Shown: positions 1-8,853 of the stretch, one piece after another
Layout of the letters: each line of letters starts with the position of its first letter
Numbering within the stretch: position 1 is the stretch's first letter
Assembly: GCF_900115285.1 (NCBI RefSeq)
Contig: NZ_FOYW01000001.1
Location: 702,655-766,654 of the forward strand
Direction: 5' to 3'
Length of the DNA stretch: 64,000 bases
Source: Marinobacter daqiaonensis
Lineage (GTDB): Bacteria; Pseudomonadota; Gammaproteobacteria; Pseudomonadales; Oleiphilaceae
Position numbers and translations under genes: made by a program
Notes under the pieces: generated by a model
Told to the model about the DNA's origin: nothing
Databases searched by the model: none
What the model saw: only the letters and a program-made list of their open reading frames with translations

Positions 1-10
1 GACATTGTTC

Positions 11-36
11 CTCATGGACAGACACTTCTATAAACC
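11..36 (+). repeat. Short dispersed repeat, copy 1
   Basis: Contains GGACAGACACTTCTAT preceded by CAT. Near-identical strings occur near 771, 1664 and 6486. The surrounding hairpin GCCCCATCGGGGC at about 42-54 lies just downstream of the small membrane gene on the minus strand and could end its transcript. The repeat family is not identified. Confidence 0.45.
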
Positions 37-104
37 TGCGCCCCATCGGGGCGGCACTTGTTAATTTTCTGTGGCGGGATCAATTTGACCGGCTTATTAG
101 CAAT

Positions 105-479
105 TCAGGTTGTTGTCCACAGGATAATAGCACCTAAGGGCAATGAAACAGCAGCCATTCTAACCGGCCACAATATAAACTCTCTTCTATAAACTGGCGT
201 TGTCTTAGGTTTAGGAACCTGCTTCCAAAGCCCCCATAGATAAAAGTTGAGCGCAACTTCAAAAATGAGAAATACAGTCGCCACCCAAAGTCCAATAAGA
301 TTGAAAATGTGCACACTTCCGATAAACCACACGCATACCTGAACATCATGCCCGCTAAAATCCGTGCTGTATTTTGCGTCTAGGAGGCCACCGGTTATGA
401 GCGCGAATACCGAAAGCATCGCAAATCGAAGTGCACTATAGTGCCGAATTGCAGCATGAGTATCTGTAAAATCTCGCAA
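105..479 (-). CDS. Small hypothetical membrane protein
   Basis: A 124-residue protein with about four hydrophobic segments (roughly residues 18-35, 46-62, 62-82 and 105-122) and short charged loops, so it should be an inner-membrane protein. I do not recognise a family. The codon usage and base composition are more AT-rich than the core genes further along, and it lies alone in a stretch of relic genes and repeats, which suggests a recently acquired gene, possibly an integron-type cassette. A GC hairpin lies about 50 bases beyond its stop. The start is the first ATG of the frame, and no strong ribosome binding site decides it. Function unknown. Confidence 0.5.
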   Translation of the reverse strand: MRDFTDTHAAIRHYSALRFAMLSVFALITGGLLDAKYSTDFSGHDVQVCVWFIGSVHIFNLIGLWVATVFLIFEVALNFYLWGLWKQVPKPKTTPVYRREFILWPVRMAAVSLPLGAIILWTTT

Positions 480-770
480 TTTACACTCCGATTGGTTAAC
501 ACTTGGGCTCAGCGACTGGTTTGGAGGCGCAACGCACCGGAAAGAAACTTGGCTTCGATAAATACGCCAGGCTTTTCACATACTGTCCATCCCGGCACCT
601 GTTCACCTCCAGATAGGGATTTGAACGTGAACATGGTCTAGCCCTCCACCAACAGTAAAGGCAGGGTGATGCATTAAACGGACCATTGAAGGACCCTAAA
701 GAAAATCAATCAGTTGCAAATAGAAGATATCCAGAGTGTAAAGAAAATCGACTCGCCAAGCATGGCCTAC

Positions 771-798
771 CCCAATGGACAGACACCTCTATTCAGCC
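771..798 (+). repeat. Short dispersed repeat, copy 2
   Basis: AATGGACAGACACCTCTATT, matching copy 1 with one or two changes. It lies just beyond the 3' end of the PEP-CTERM relic. The 480-770 interval before it holds no gene I can support. Confidence 0.45.
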
Positions 799-850
799 TT
801 TTTTAATCATAAAAATCCCCGGCAATAGCCGAGGCTTATAAAGATAAAAA

Positions 851-1440
851 CTATGACTTTTTCTTTCTCCTGGAAATCCCGATTGCTGCCAGCCAAAGTG
901 CAAGCAGAGCAATTGATGCCGGCTCTGGAACTGATGCCGAAACGAATTGAAGATTGGCCCAGAATTACCGGGCTGGCCCTTATAAAATATTAATCTAGAA
1001 CTCATATCGTTTGCTGAACCATCTACCAAACCAAGCCAATTCAAGGCAGAATTAAAATATACGGTGCTTGAACCAAAAACAAATTCATCAATACCAAGAT
1101 TATCTGCAAGAATATAATATTCTACGCCCGCAAGCAGGTCGAAACTCGTTTTTGCGTACCTCGCACCATCTATCGTACCGGCAACAAAGGTACCACTCTT
1201 GTACCTTAAGATAACGCAGATGAGCCTACTAAATTCTGGATTGAGCGGTCAAAGATCCCTATATTGTGCGCTGAAGAAATGCCGTCAGACCCGAAATCCC
1301 AAAGCCCTAATCCTGTCACAGGTATATCTTGGTTGAGGCTAAATGAGTAGCCTGTAGCATTAGGAAAATCCCCTAAGAATCCTCCTCCGAGATAATCAGC
1401 TGCATGTGTTGGTACTGCGTTAGCATTCCCACAAAAACGT
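851..1440 (-). pseudogene. PEP-CTERM exosortase-sorted protein, frameshifted relic
   Basis: Reading the minus strand across three frames restores one protein. First comes a segment beginning ADYLGGGFLGDF and running through TGLGLWDFGSDG to about 1215. A second frame carries SGTFVAGTIDGARYAKTS through LIFYKGQPG to about 965. A third frame ends VPEPASIALLAL, a hydrophobic stretch, and a basic tail RRKKKS then TAG at 851. This last part is a classic PEP-CTERM sorting signal: Pro-Glu-Pro motif, one membrane helix, Arg/Lys tail. At least two frameshifts separate the parts and the signal peptide is not intact in one frame, so this is a broken gene unless the sequence contains errors. The family is exported and anchored or released by exosortase; the specific role is unknown. 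Confidence 0.65.
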
Positions 1441-1590
1441 TAGCAGAAAATCTTAATTTTTTACAGATTTAACTAAAAAATGTTTTATCAGTAATTACGC
1501 CATATCCATTTTTTTACTGATTTTCATACTTTTTAAAGTAAACCCACATACCGTGTCACTAACTTGTGCAAGTTATCTCGACAGGTTTTT

Positions 1591-1650
1591 ACCTAACGCT
1601 GGGCTAATCAGCGCCGGCGCGATAGCGGAGGGAACCAAAGGCGGCGCGTT
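1591..1650 (+). other. Partial integron attC-like site
   Basis: ACCTAAC at 1591-1597 fits the RYYYAAC R'' core of an attC site and is followed by a GC-rich stretch that could be the L'' arm and loop. The matching L'/R' half (GTTRRRY) is missing: a run of T and a copy of the dispersed repeat follow instead. I read it as a truncated recombination site. A simple hairpin terminator is the alternative. Confidence 0.3.
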
Positions 1651-1663
1651 TTTTTGCCTACTG

Positions 1664-1690
1664 CTCATGGACAGACTCTTCCATCCAAAT
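1664..1690 (+). repeat. Short dispersed repeat, copy 3
   Basis: CTCATGGACAGACTCTTCCA, close to copies 1 and 2. It lies about 90 bases ahead of the transposase fragment and directly after the broken attC-like site. Confidence 0.4.
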
Positions 1691-1782
1691 GACCACAACA
1701 GCCTACTAACATGACTCTTGAAGGTTCGCGCCAATGGTGATTCGATAGCGAAAGGAAGTCTTTACCGTTGCTGAGGACTAGC

Positions 1783-2001
1783 ATGTCCCGCCCGGGAGAA
1801 CAGCAGATTTCGCTAGCCGATACGCCCTACTGCCACGTCGCCTCCCGCTGCGTGCGCCGGACTTTCCTGTGCGGTATCGACCATCAGACGGGCCAAAGCT
1901 ACGAACACCGCCGCCAATGCATTGAGCAGCATATCCGGATGCTGTCTTCCATCTTCACCGTGGAGCTCTGCGCCTACGTCAACCACTACCATCACTGGTA
2001 A
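1783..2001 (+). pseudogene. REP-associated Y1 transposase, 5' fragment
   Basis: About 72 codons matching the N-terminus of the fuller copy at 12517: SRPGEQQISLADTPYCHV against PLPREQQISLSDNTPYYHVV, then RTFLCGIDHQTGQ and a region up to the HUH motif. The HUH segment has lost residues (CAYVNHYH here, CAYAVMSNHYH in the other copy) and the rest of the gene is missing. The 70 bases upstream also match the upstream region of the second copy, so this was a whole element. The fragment runs convergently into the last codons of the HlyD adaptor gene. It cannot make an active enzyme. Confidence 0.8.
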
Positions 2002-3197
2002 TCACGCAGGTCCATCTCAACATCCACGCCGCTGGAAATGCGATCGCCGGGATGCGTTATGACCACCTCACCCCCGGAAAGGCCTTCCGTCACCTGGGTC
2101 CACAGGCCACTCCGGCGCCCCGTGCTCACGGTTTTCAGAACGGCCCGGCCACTCTCTGAAACAAAAACAGCCCAGCTGTCGTCACGCCGGAACAGGGCAC
2201 TGGAAGGCACCTGCACCACATCCTCGCCTTCCCACAGAATGAAGCGTGCCTCCACCCGGAAGGCGTCCCCCAGTTCCGGCCACTGCTCCCTGGGTGATGT
2301 AATCTCAACCCTCACCGGTACCCGCTGCTCATCAACACCGAGAGCGGACACCCGGGTATAGCCCGCGGGCTCCACGCGGAGCACTCGCCCCTCGAGTTCA
2401 TCCTCCCGGCCCCAGCGGTCCAGAACCACACGCATGCCGGACTTTACCTGCACGGCGTCCATGGATAGCAGATCCACGCGCACCTCGAGTGTGCTGAGAT
2501 CCCCGATCTCCAGGATTTCCTCGCCGGCCTGTACCGGCCCCTCGCAACATCGGTAGACACGAGTAACGGTACCGCTGATGGGTGCCCTCACGGCCAGGCT
2601 CGGCTGTTCCACCGGGGCGCGCTCGCCATCCGCAATCTCAACCACCGCCCGGGCCGCCTCCAGCTCAAACCTCGCCACTTCAACGGCGTGGCGGGCGGAG
2701 CGCTCCGCCGCTCGGGCCGACTCACGCTGACTCCGCCGCCGATCCCGCTCCTCGGCAGAGATCGCGCCTCGCTCATGCAGGCGCTGGGCGCGCTCGTATT
2801 CCTTCTGCGCCAGCTCATGCTGCGCCACCCGGGCCTCGAACTCCGCCTCGGCGGCCTTCAGGCGAGCCCGGGCGGCGGACACCCGCTCCCTGGCCTGCTC
2901 GCGGGTCCGTGCGTCGAGAGCCGGCGTAGGAAGGGATTCAAGCTCAAACACCGTATCACCGGCCTCAACCCGATCCCCCGGATCGAGCTCGACGCGACGC
3001 AGAAAACCACTGATGGGGGCGGAAACATGATGCGGTTCGGGAAGGTGCGTTGCACCCTCATCCTCGACGTACTCGGTGAATGGTCCCCGACGGACCTCGG
3101 TAGCACTGACCGGAACCGGCGAGGGTTTAAGGGCGAGAATCAGAAGGCCCACCAGCACAAGGCCCGCGATGCCGATCAGAAGTTGCTTTCGATTCAT
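1992..3197 (-). CDS. HlyD/MacA-type periplasmic adaptor of ABC exporter
   Basis: Membrane-fusion protein of 401 residues. An N-terminal membrane anchor (about residues 8-25) is followed by a lipoyl-like half, a long Ala/Glu/Arg-rich coiled-coil hairpin (about 90-195), the second lipoyl half around SLAVRAPISGTVTRV, then beta-barrel and membrane-proximal domains. It should link the inner-membrane ABC permease to the cell envelope or an outer-membrane channel. It is last in a three-gene operon, starting 8 bases after the permease. Its stop overlaps the convergent transposase fragment, and the last codons coincide with transposase-like sequence, so the original C-terminus may have been altered. 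No TolC homologue is in the window. Substrate unknown. Confidence 0.85.
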   Translation of the reverse strand: MNRKQLLIGIAGLVLVGLLILALKPSPVPVSATEVRRGPFTEYVEDEGATHLPEPHHVSAPISGFLRRVELDPGDRVEAGDTVFELESLPTPALDARTREQARERVSAARARLKAAEAEFEARVAQHELAQKEYERAQRLHERGAISAEERDRRRSQRESARAAERSARHAVEVARFELEAARAVVEIADGERAPVEQPSLAVRAPISGTVTRVYRCCEGPVQAGEEILEIGDLSTLEVRVDLLSMDAVQVKSGMRVVLDRWGREDELEGRVLRVEPAGYTRVSALGVDEQRVPVRVEITSPREQWPELGDAFRVEARFILWEGEDVVQVPSSALFRRDDSWAVFVSESGRAVLKTVSTGRRSGLWTQVTEGLSGGEVVITHPGDRISSGVDVEMDLRDYQ

Positions 3198-3205
3198 GGT
3201 GGTCT

Positions 3206-5569
3206 CTACTCAGCGGTTTTCAGTGCATCAATCATATTCAAACGGTAAAGACGTCGCGCGACGAACAGCAGCGACAGGATCGCGGCAAGCAGCACACCCG
3301 CCGCGGCAAAAGCGTAGGTCTGATGGGTAATCACGAAGGGCACCCGGAAAAGGTCCATGCTGATGCTCTGATTCAGCAGCCACGCCAGCGCTGTCCCCAA
3401 TCCCCAGCCGATGGGAATCGACACCAGCGTCAGAATGCCGATCTCACCAATGAGGATCCAAGCCACTTCCGCCCGCGTGAACCCCAGGACCCGCAGGGTC
3501 GCCAGCTCCCGGGCACGCTCCGCAAACGCAATGCGCGCGTTGTTGTAGAGCACGGCGAAGGCGATGGAACCCGCCAGCACCAGCACGAATCCCATCATGA
3601 ACAGCATCGTATGCTCAATGTAAGAACTGATGCTGGCACGCGACTCACTGATCATCCCCACACTGGTGACCAGCGGCATGTCCCACAGGCGGTCGAATAA
3701 CGCCTCTTCGCGGCTCTCGTCGGTAAGCAGCCAGGCACCGGTCACGGCGGGCCCCTCGCGCAACAGCCGATTCAGTGCGCCGCGCTCCATGTAGGCGCCC
3801 ATCCCAACCGGCTCATTGACGGTGCCGGCAACCGGCACCGTCAGTGTCCGGCGCTGGCCCTCCATCACCTCCACTTCGACCGTCTCCCCGACCTCAACGC
3901 CCAGGTACTCGGCTAGATACCCCGTCAGGAGCAGCCCGTCCGCCGGCAGAGTGATGTCACGGTAAGAGGTGTCGATGAGTCCACGCAGCCCACGACTCGC
4001 ATTCATACCCTCAATGGCCGTGCGGTACTCCCGGTGCCCGTGCCTGAGTCGGATCGCTACATCCCGAAAGGTCTCTACTGCCTTGACGCCCGGCTGATTC
4101 AGGAGGCTGGTCTTAACCTTCGGAGCAACCGTTTCCGAAAAATAGAGATTGGTGTCCGCCTTCTGGACCAGCCGGTACTGGGTATCGATCAGGTGGTCCA
4201 CCGCACTGAACTGGAAGCTGCCCACCAGAATCAGCGCCCCGGAGAGACTGATGCCAAGCACGGAAAATGACGCCTTCAACCGGTGTCGGCTGAGGTTTCG
4301 GATGATGATGCGGGTGGACTGGCTCAGCCAGCCCCAAAGCACCGAACGCTCCAGTGCTGTCTGATGGAAGGCCTCCGGCGCGGGAGGGCGCATAGCCTGG
4401 GCGGGCGGCAGCCGTGCAGCCCGGCTCACGGCGCGGAACGTTCCCAGCCCCGCCGCGGCTCCGGCTATGGCGACACCCAGCAGTATCACCCTTGGCTGAA
4501 GCCGGAAATCCATGGCCGGAAAGCGAAAATACTCCATGTACATCCTGGCCAAACCGCTGGCTGTCCACCCGCCAAGTACCACCCCAAGGCCACACCCGAT
4601 AACCACGATCAGAGCGGTCAGGAGGCCGTAATACCATGCAACATCCCGATTGCCGTAACCAAAGGCCTTGAGCACCGCAACCTGCTGCCGCTGCGTGTCG
4701 ATGATGCGGGCCATCAGTACATTCAGAAGGAACGCGGAGACGCCGAGAAAAATCGCGGGCAGGACCGTAGCGGAAACCCGCAGCTGATCCAGCTCCTGGG
4801 ACAGAATACGCTGGGAGATCTGATCCTCACGGTTGTAGGCGCCCAATCCACCATAGGGCGCGAGTATCCCATCCACCGCATCCATCACTGGCCCGGCGGA
4901 TGCCCCGGATTGCAGGCTCAGCACCAGGCGATTGAAGGCCCCGTCCATATCAAAAGAAGCTGCCAGAGCGCGCCGGTTCATCCAGAGAACGCCGAACCGC
5001 TCGTAATCCGGCAGCAGGTCACCCGGACCCAGCTGATAGATGAACTCGGGAGACAGGGCCACACCGCTGACGCTGAGGGTCTTCAGGCGTCCATTGATAA
5101 TGGCGGACAGGCTATCCCCCGCCTGCAGGCCGTGGGCCTCGGCGAAGGGCTCGCTCAACACGACCTGGTCACTGCGCCCGGATTCGGGCAGCGCCCCTTC
5201 CCGCAGGTGGAGGCGGTTCAGGTCGGGCTGGCCCCCATTGGGCACGGAAAGCACCTGGCCCCGCACCGGATCACCGAATCCCGGCACTTCCAGCCGCACC
5301 GGGGCCTGAACCATGGTCTGAACGAGGTTAACACCCTCAACCTCCCGGATCTGCTCGGAAACACGCTCCGGCGCACGCTTGAGGTCAACAAAGACATGAG
5401 CGAAATTGAAGTCCTCGTAGAAGCGATTCCTGGACAGCGATATGGCGTCCAGCGCGGTGACCAGCATGACCAGGGTCATCACCCCCGCCGCAATGACCAC
5501 GGCAATGGCGGCAACCTGCCCCCTGAGCATGGTCAGGTCCCTGACGAGCTTCAGCCTGAGCGTCCTCAC
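3206..5569 (-). CDS. ABC transporter permease with two FtsX domains
   Basis: A 787-residue permease. It has an N-terminal membrane helix (about 16-42), a large extracytoplasmic domain, then a first FtsX-type membrane domain (about 265-385), a second helix and periplasmic domain, and a second FtsX domain near the C-terminus (about 660-780). This arrangement is that of LolC/E- and YbbP-like permeases, which are associated with lipoprotein, lipid or hydrophobic substrate export. The start is GTG, overlapping the stop of the ATPase gene in a GTGA quartet, so translation is probably coupled. The cognate ATPase lies upstream and the HlyD adaptor downstream. Substrate cannot be deduced from sequence. 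Confidence 0.9.
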   Translation of the reverse strand: MRTLRLKLVRDLTMLRGQVAAIAVVIAAGVMTLVMLVTALDAISLSRNRFYEDFNFAHVFVDLKRAPERVSEQIREVEGVNLVQTMVQAPVRLEVPGFGDPVRGQVLSVPNGGQPDLNRLHLREGALPESGRSDQVVLSEPFAEAHGLQAGDSLSAIINGRLKTLSVSGVALSPEFIYQLGPGDLLPDYERFGVLWMNRRALAASFDMDGAFNRLVLSLQSGASAGPVMDAVDGILAPYGGLGAYNREDQISQRILSQELDQLRVSATVLPAIFLGVSAFLLNVLMARIIDTQRQQVAVLKAFGYGNRDVAWYYGLLTALIVVIGCGLGVVLGGWTASGLARMYMEYFRFPAMDFRLQPRVILLGVAIAGAAAGLGTFRAVSRAARLPPAQAMRPPAPEAFHQTALERSVLWGWLSQSTRIIIRNLSRHRLKASFSVLGISLSGALILVGSFQFSAVDHLIDTQYRLVQKADTNLYFSETVAPKVKTSLLNQPGVKAVETFRDVAIRLRHGHREYRTAIEGMNASRGLRGLIDTSYRDITLPADGLLLTGYLAEYLGVEVGETVEVEVMEGQRRTLTVPVAGTVNEPVGMGAYMERGALNRLLREGPAVTGAWLLTDESREEALFDRLWDMPLVTSVGMISESRASISSYIEHTMLFMMGFVLVLAGSIAFAVLYNNARIAFAERARELATLRVLGFTRAEVAWILIGEIGILTLVSIPIGWGLGTALAWLLNQSISMDLFRVPFVITHQTYAFAAAGVLLAAILSLLFVARRLYRLNMIDALKTAE

Positions 5570-6291
5570 CAGTGAAGCTCGCCCGGCGCCGCGCGCCGTT
5601 CGTTCACATGGATACTGGCCACCCGTCCATCACTGAGCTGGATGACCCGTTCCGCCATCTGACCAATTATCACGTTATGTGTAATGACAACCGTGGTAGT
5701 CCCCAGCTCCCGATTCACATATTCGAGCGCCTCGAGAACGCGCACCCCGGTTTTCGAGTCCAGAGCCCCAGTGGGCTCATCGCAGAGCAGGACATCGGGA
5801 CGCTTGGCAATCGCCCTGGCAATGGCAACGCGCTGCTGCTCACCCCCGGAGAGCTGGGACGGAAAGTGGTCCATCCGCCCTTCCAGACCGACCATCGACA
5901 GGGCGTCTTCCGGTGTCATGGGGTTGCGGCTGATCTCGGTGACAATGGATACGTTCTCACGGGCGGTAAGACTGGAGATCAGGTTATAGAACTGGAAGAC
6001 AAAGCCCACATGGTCTCGCCGAAATGCAGTGAGTGCCTTGTCAGAGGCCCGAACCAGGTTCTGATCTCCATACATCGCCTGCCCTTCCGTGGCACAGTCC
6101 AGTCCGCCAAGAATGTTGAGAAGTGTGGACTTGCCGGAGCCTGAGGCTCCCAGCATCACGCTGAGCTCACCGGCATACAGATCCAGGTCCACGCCCCTGA
6201 GGGCATGGATCTCCATCTCGCCCATCACATACACCTTGGTCAGCCCCCGGGTGGAGAAGACCACCCGCGATGACCCAGTTGAATGCTCCAT
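5566..6291 (-). CDS. ABC transporter ATP-binding protein, LolD/MacB type
   Basis: ATPase subunit of the exporter. Walker A is GASGSGKST, the signature is [14 protein letters not shown], and Walker B with the following D-loop is [12 protein letters not shown]. This combination is typical of the LolD/MacB/FtsE group. The frame opens further upstream, but ATG at 6291 is preferred: a GGGAGG ribosome binding site lies directly before the double ATG, and homologous sequence begins just after it ([13 protein letters not shown]). That gives 241 residues. First gene of the three-gene export operon. The start faces a truncated methyltransferase on the other strand, so the promoter should lie in 6292-6348. 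Confidence 0.9.
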   Translation of the reverse strand: MEHSTGSSRVVFSTRGLTKVYVMGEMEIHALRGVDLDLYAGELSVMLGASGSGKSTLLNILGGLDCATEGQAMYGDQNLVRASDKALTAFRRDHVGFVFQFYNLISSLTARENVSIVTEISRNPMTPEDALSMVGLEGRMDHFPSQLSGGEQQRVAIARAIAKRPDVLLCDEPTGALDSKTGVRVLEALEYVNRELGTTTVVITHNVIIGQMAERVIQLSDGRVASIHVNERRAAPGELHW

Positions 6292-6348
6292 CATGCCTCC
6301 CTGGTTTGCCAGTATGCCCCACCGTCCGGGTATGATGGGCCTGGCGCC

Positions 6349-6486
6349 ATGATTCGAAGCCTCATCTATGACACGCTCATCCTCAAGCTCACCACCCGCT
6401 GGCACACCAAAGTGCCGGAGCGCCTTCCGGAAGGCACCGCGCTACTCGACGTGGGTATTGGCGCGACCCCTGCGACATGCCCGCAG
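6349..6486 (+). pseudogene. SAM-dependent methyltransferase, 5' remnant
   Basis: The plus-strand frame opens [18 protein letters not shown], continues with [19 protein letters not shown], and then stops resembling a protein where the dispersed repeat GGACAGACACTTCC begins. LLDVGIG is the SAM-binding motif I of class I methyltransferases, normally followed by TG. Only about 45 codons survive and all later motifs are missing. It is divergent from the ABC operon. The cut coincides with the repeat, suggesting that repeat-associated insertion or deletion removed the rest. Confidence 0.55.
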
Positions 6487-6535
6487 CGGACAGACACTTC
6501 CTATCCAGATCGTACACTTCCCATCCAGATCACAT
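6486..6535 (+). repeat. Short dispersed repeat, copy 4, with internal duplication
   Basis: GCGGACAGACACTTCCTATC, followed closely by a second partial unit containing ACACTTCCCATCCAGATC. It marks the end of the methyltransferase remnant and lies just beyond the stop of the minus-strand crotonase gene. Confidence 0.45.
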
Positions 6536-6537
6536 AA

Positions 6538-7425
6538 TCACTCAAATACCGGCTCATCCCACCAGGGATAGAAAGACGGCATATCGCTCGATACCCGGTT
6601 GGGGAATACCGCCGGCCGCTTCTCCAGGAAGGACGTTACGCCCTCACGGGCATCGCCGGACTCCCCGCGCGCCTGGATTGAGCGACTGTCGATACGATGG
6701 GCGTACATGGGATGCGGTGCCGCCGACATCCGCCAGAGCATCTGCCGGGTCAGCGCAACCGAGACCGGTGCGGTGTTGTCCGCGATTTCCCGGGCCAGGG
6801 CATAAGCCGCCGGAAGCAATTCGCCCGGCTCGTGCACCGAACGCACCAGACCATGCTTGAGCGCCTCCTCGGCCCCGAAGATCCGGCCCGTCATGCACCA
6901 TTCAAGTGCCATTGGCATGCCTACCAGGCGGGGCAGAAACCAGGAAGAAGCCGCTTCCATGGTAATGCCGCGTCGGGCAAAGACGAACCCGAAGCGGGCC
7001 TCGGTGGAAGCGAGCCTGAAGTCCATCGGCAGCTGCATGGTCGCGCCGATACCCACGGCAGCACCATTGATCGCGCCAATGACAGGTTTCAGGCTCTTGT
7101 AGATACGCAGGGTGTTGGTGCCTCCCCCGTCACGGTAGACTTCACCCACCTTCAGGGATTCCCGCGAAAGATCCCCGGATCGGGCGTTTCGGTCAAAGGT
7201 GGAACCACCCGATGAGAGGTCCGCACCCGCGCAGAAGCCCCGGCCGGCACCGGTGATGACCACCGCTTTGACGTTGTCGTCGGCATCGGTTTCATCAAAA
7301 AGCGCCAGCAGTTCCTCCCGCATTGTGGAGTTATAGGCGTTGAGCTTATCGGGACGGTTCAGGGTAATGGTGGCAATCCCCTCGTCTACGGAATACAGGG
7401 TGGTTTCAAGCGATGGTATAGGCAT
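6538..7425 (-). CDS. Enoyl-CoA hydratase/isomerase family protein (crotonase)
   Basis: Crotonase-fold enzyme of 295 residues acting on an acyl-CoA thioester in the cytoplasm, probably in fatty-acid or related acid breakdown. Visible family features are the N-terminal ITLNRPDKLNAYN strand, the oxyanion-hole segment GRGFCAGADLS, the second oxyanion region GAAVGIGATMQLPMDFRLAS, and FARRGITMEAASSW, where a catalytic Glu is expected. The frame extends upstream, but ATG at 7425 is chosen because AAGGAGAG lies at proper spacing and homology starts there. It stands alone, with a dispersed repeat after its stop. Exact substrate unknown; hydratase and isomerase cannot be told apart here. Confidence 0.85.
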   Translation of the reverse strand: MPIPSLETTLYSVDEGIATITLNRPDKLNAYNSTMREELLALFDETDADDNVKAVVITGAGRGFCAGADLSSGGSTFDRNARSGDLSRESLKVGEVYRDGGGTNTLRIYKSLKPVIGAINGAAVGIGATMQLPMDFRLASTEARFGFVFARRGITMEAASSWFLPRLVGMPMALEWCMTGRIFGAEEALKHGLVRSVHEPGELLPAAYALAREIADNTAPVSVALTRQMLWRMSAAPHPMYAHRIDSRSIQARGESGDAREGVTSFLEKRPAVFPNRVSSDMPSFYPWWDEPVFE

Positions 7426-7719
7426 GGGCTCTCCTTGGGTGGTAAGTGAAAAGGGGGGATTTCCCCGCAAAAAGAGGTGGTGTACAGATATCCTAGTTGA
7501 TTCGCTGCGGTCGGACCTTATCAAGGTGTGGGCGCATCACCATGCACCACAAACGACACGGGATAGATGTCCGCAAACCACTCGCTTCGTCGACAGGTAG
7601 ACTGACCCCGGTGAGGAGTCCATACCTGTCCTTCTTTGGGTTCGGTTTTCACCTTGCTCCTCATGACATGGAGCAAACGGTCTGAGTGTCTTACGAATGG
7701 CTTTTTGGCCGCGGCTGCC
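7426..7719. other. Intergenic, no supported gene
   Basis: About 290 bases between the crotonase start and the end of the solute-binding protein gene. Short open frames occur on both strands but none has a ribosome binding site or recognisable protein. The stretch ACCCCGGTGAGGAGTCC at about 7605 might be a relic of a mobile element, but I cannot support that. Confidence 0.3.
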
Positions 7720-8460
7720 CTATTTATCCGGCTGAATCGAGACGCGCCGGTCCGGGGGCGGCAGTTTTGGCAGGATGGCCTCCGCGTCAACCTCGTGGGT
7801 AGCGAAAAAAGCTTCTGCTGCCTCAATCAGAACCGCCTGGGTTTTGAGGATACCAAGATAGACCGGCCATTCGGCGTCGATCAGTTCCGTGCTGTAATGG
7901 TCCGGATCGACTTCAGTCAGCCGTGCCAGAAACCGGAACTCCATTTCGTTCATGACGGTGTAATCGCACCGTTCGTGCAGAAACATGCCCAGCATCTGCT
8001 GGGCATTGTACGAGTCATGGCGGACCAGGTCGGTACCGATCCGTCGCTCGAGTCGATCACTGTAGACAAACCATTTGCGCAGACAGATGCTGCCCTGCAG
8101 ATCATCGAAGGAGTCCGGTTGTCGGGCAGGTTGCGCAAACACACGGTCACGCCAGGTTAACACCGGCCCTACGGCGTGCATCCGGTCCGGCAGCGGCATC
8201 CATAGCGGGTTGGCGAAGACCGCGTTGGCTGTTCCATGTTCCAAGGCCCAGGCCTGGCGTTTGCGCGGCATCGGGCGAAAATTGGCTGCGATACCGGTCT
8301 GCAGGGCGAACTCATTGATCACCTCGACCAGAATGCCTTTGTCAAGGTTATGACCATAATAATATGGCAGAAAGCCCTCGTCCGAGCCCATAATCTGGAG
8401 CGTTTGGGACCAAACTGGAAGAGACCAGAATGCTGCGATGATCAGCAGCCCTATTCTCAT
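7720..8460 (-). CDS. Periplasmic solute-binding protein, family 3 type
   Basis: A 246-residue protein with a signal peptide (about residues 1-18, cleavage after VWS). It has the two-lobed periplasmic binding fold of family-3-like proteins: LQIMGSDEGFLPYYY at the mature start, then KGILVEVINEFALQTG. Cys in SICLRKW and HERCDYTV may pair as a disulphide. No ABC permease or ATPase gene is adjacent, so this may be an orphan binding protein or a sensory/scavenging relative rather than part of an importer. The sequence resembles amino-acid-binding relatives found as single genes in marine gammaproteobacteria. Ligand unknown. Confidence 0.75.
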   Translation of the reverse strand: MRIGLLIIAAFWSLPVWSQTLQIMGSDEGFLPYYYGHNLDKGILVEVINEFALQTGIAANFRPMPRKRQAWALEHGTANAVFANPLWMPLPDRMHAVGPVLTWRDRVFAQPARQPDSFDDLQGSICLRKWFVYSDRLERRIGTDLVRHDSYNAQQMLGMFLHERCDYTVMNEMEFRFLARLTEVDPDHYSTELIDAEWPVYLGILKTQAVLIEAAEAFFATHEVDAEAILPKLPPPDRRVSIQPDK

Positions 8461-8853
8461 TGGATCCTCCTCTCAATGATCGATCGGGGCCGTCCGACGC
8501 TTGTCCGACGTTGCCTTGGCCAGATAAAAACACGGAACTTGACTGCTCTTCACCAAACAGCCTGCATCTAACCTAACCTATGGCGCGAGAAACCAGAACA
8601 CGGAATTTCCAGATTTTGCAGTATTTTTCGGGGAGGAAAGAAGAGCTGAAGTGAGAGTCTGAAAGCGACTCCCTCTCAACTACCTGAATCCTTCATAAGC
8701 CTTGGCTATTTCTTTTATCTATGCCTGTCTCTGATATTGTAAAGCGGGGCCCCCACCATAGGCAGGCTCGGGGCCCGCACCTCCCGGGACATCGGCGCTG
8801 AATCTCTGCCCCCGTTCTGCTGGAAACAGGCAGTGCTCCGGATGACCAGCTGG
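8461..8853. other. Intergenic with GC hairpin downstream of PEP-CTERM gene
   Basis: No gene is supported. An imperfect GC-rich inverted repeat at about 8743-8782 (GCGGGGCCC on one arm, GGGGCCCGC on the other) is followed on the minus strand by only a short T tract. It could be the terminator of the PEP-CTERM gene. TATCTATGCCTGTC just beside it belongs to a second short dispersed repeat type, also seen near 9770 (twice). Confidence 0.35.

Noticed and set aside
441..641. 66-codon plus-strand ORF
   Set aside because: No ribosome binding site or recognisable protein, and it overlaps the start of the small membrane gene.
4283..5575. 430-codon open frame on the plus strand
   Set aside because: It lies fully opposite the FtsX permease, whose motifs and operon overlaps are clear. 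High GC leaves the complementary frame open.
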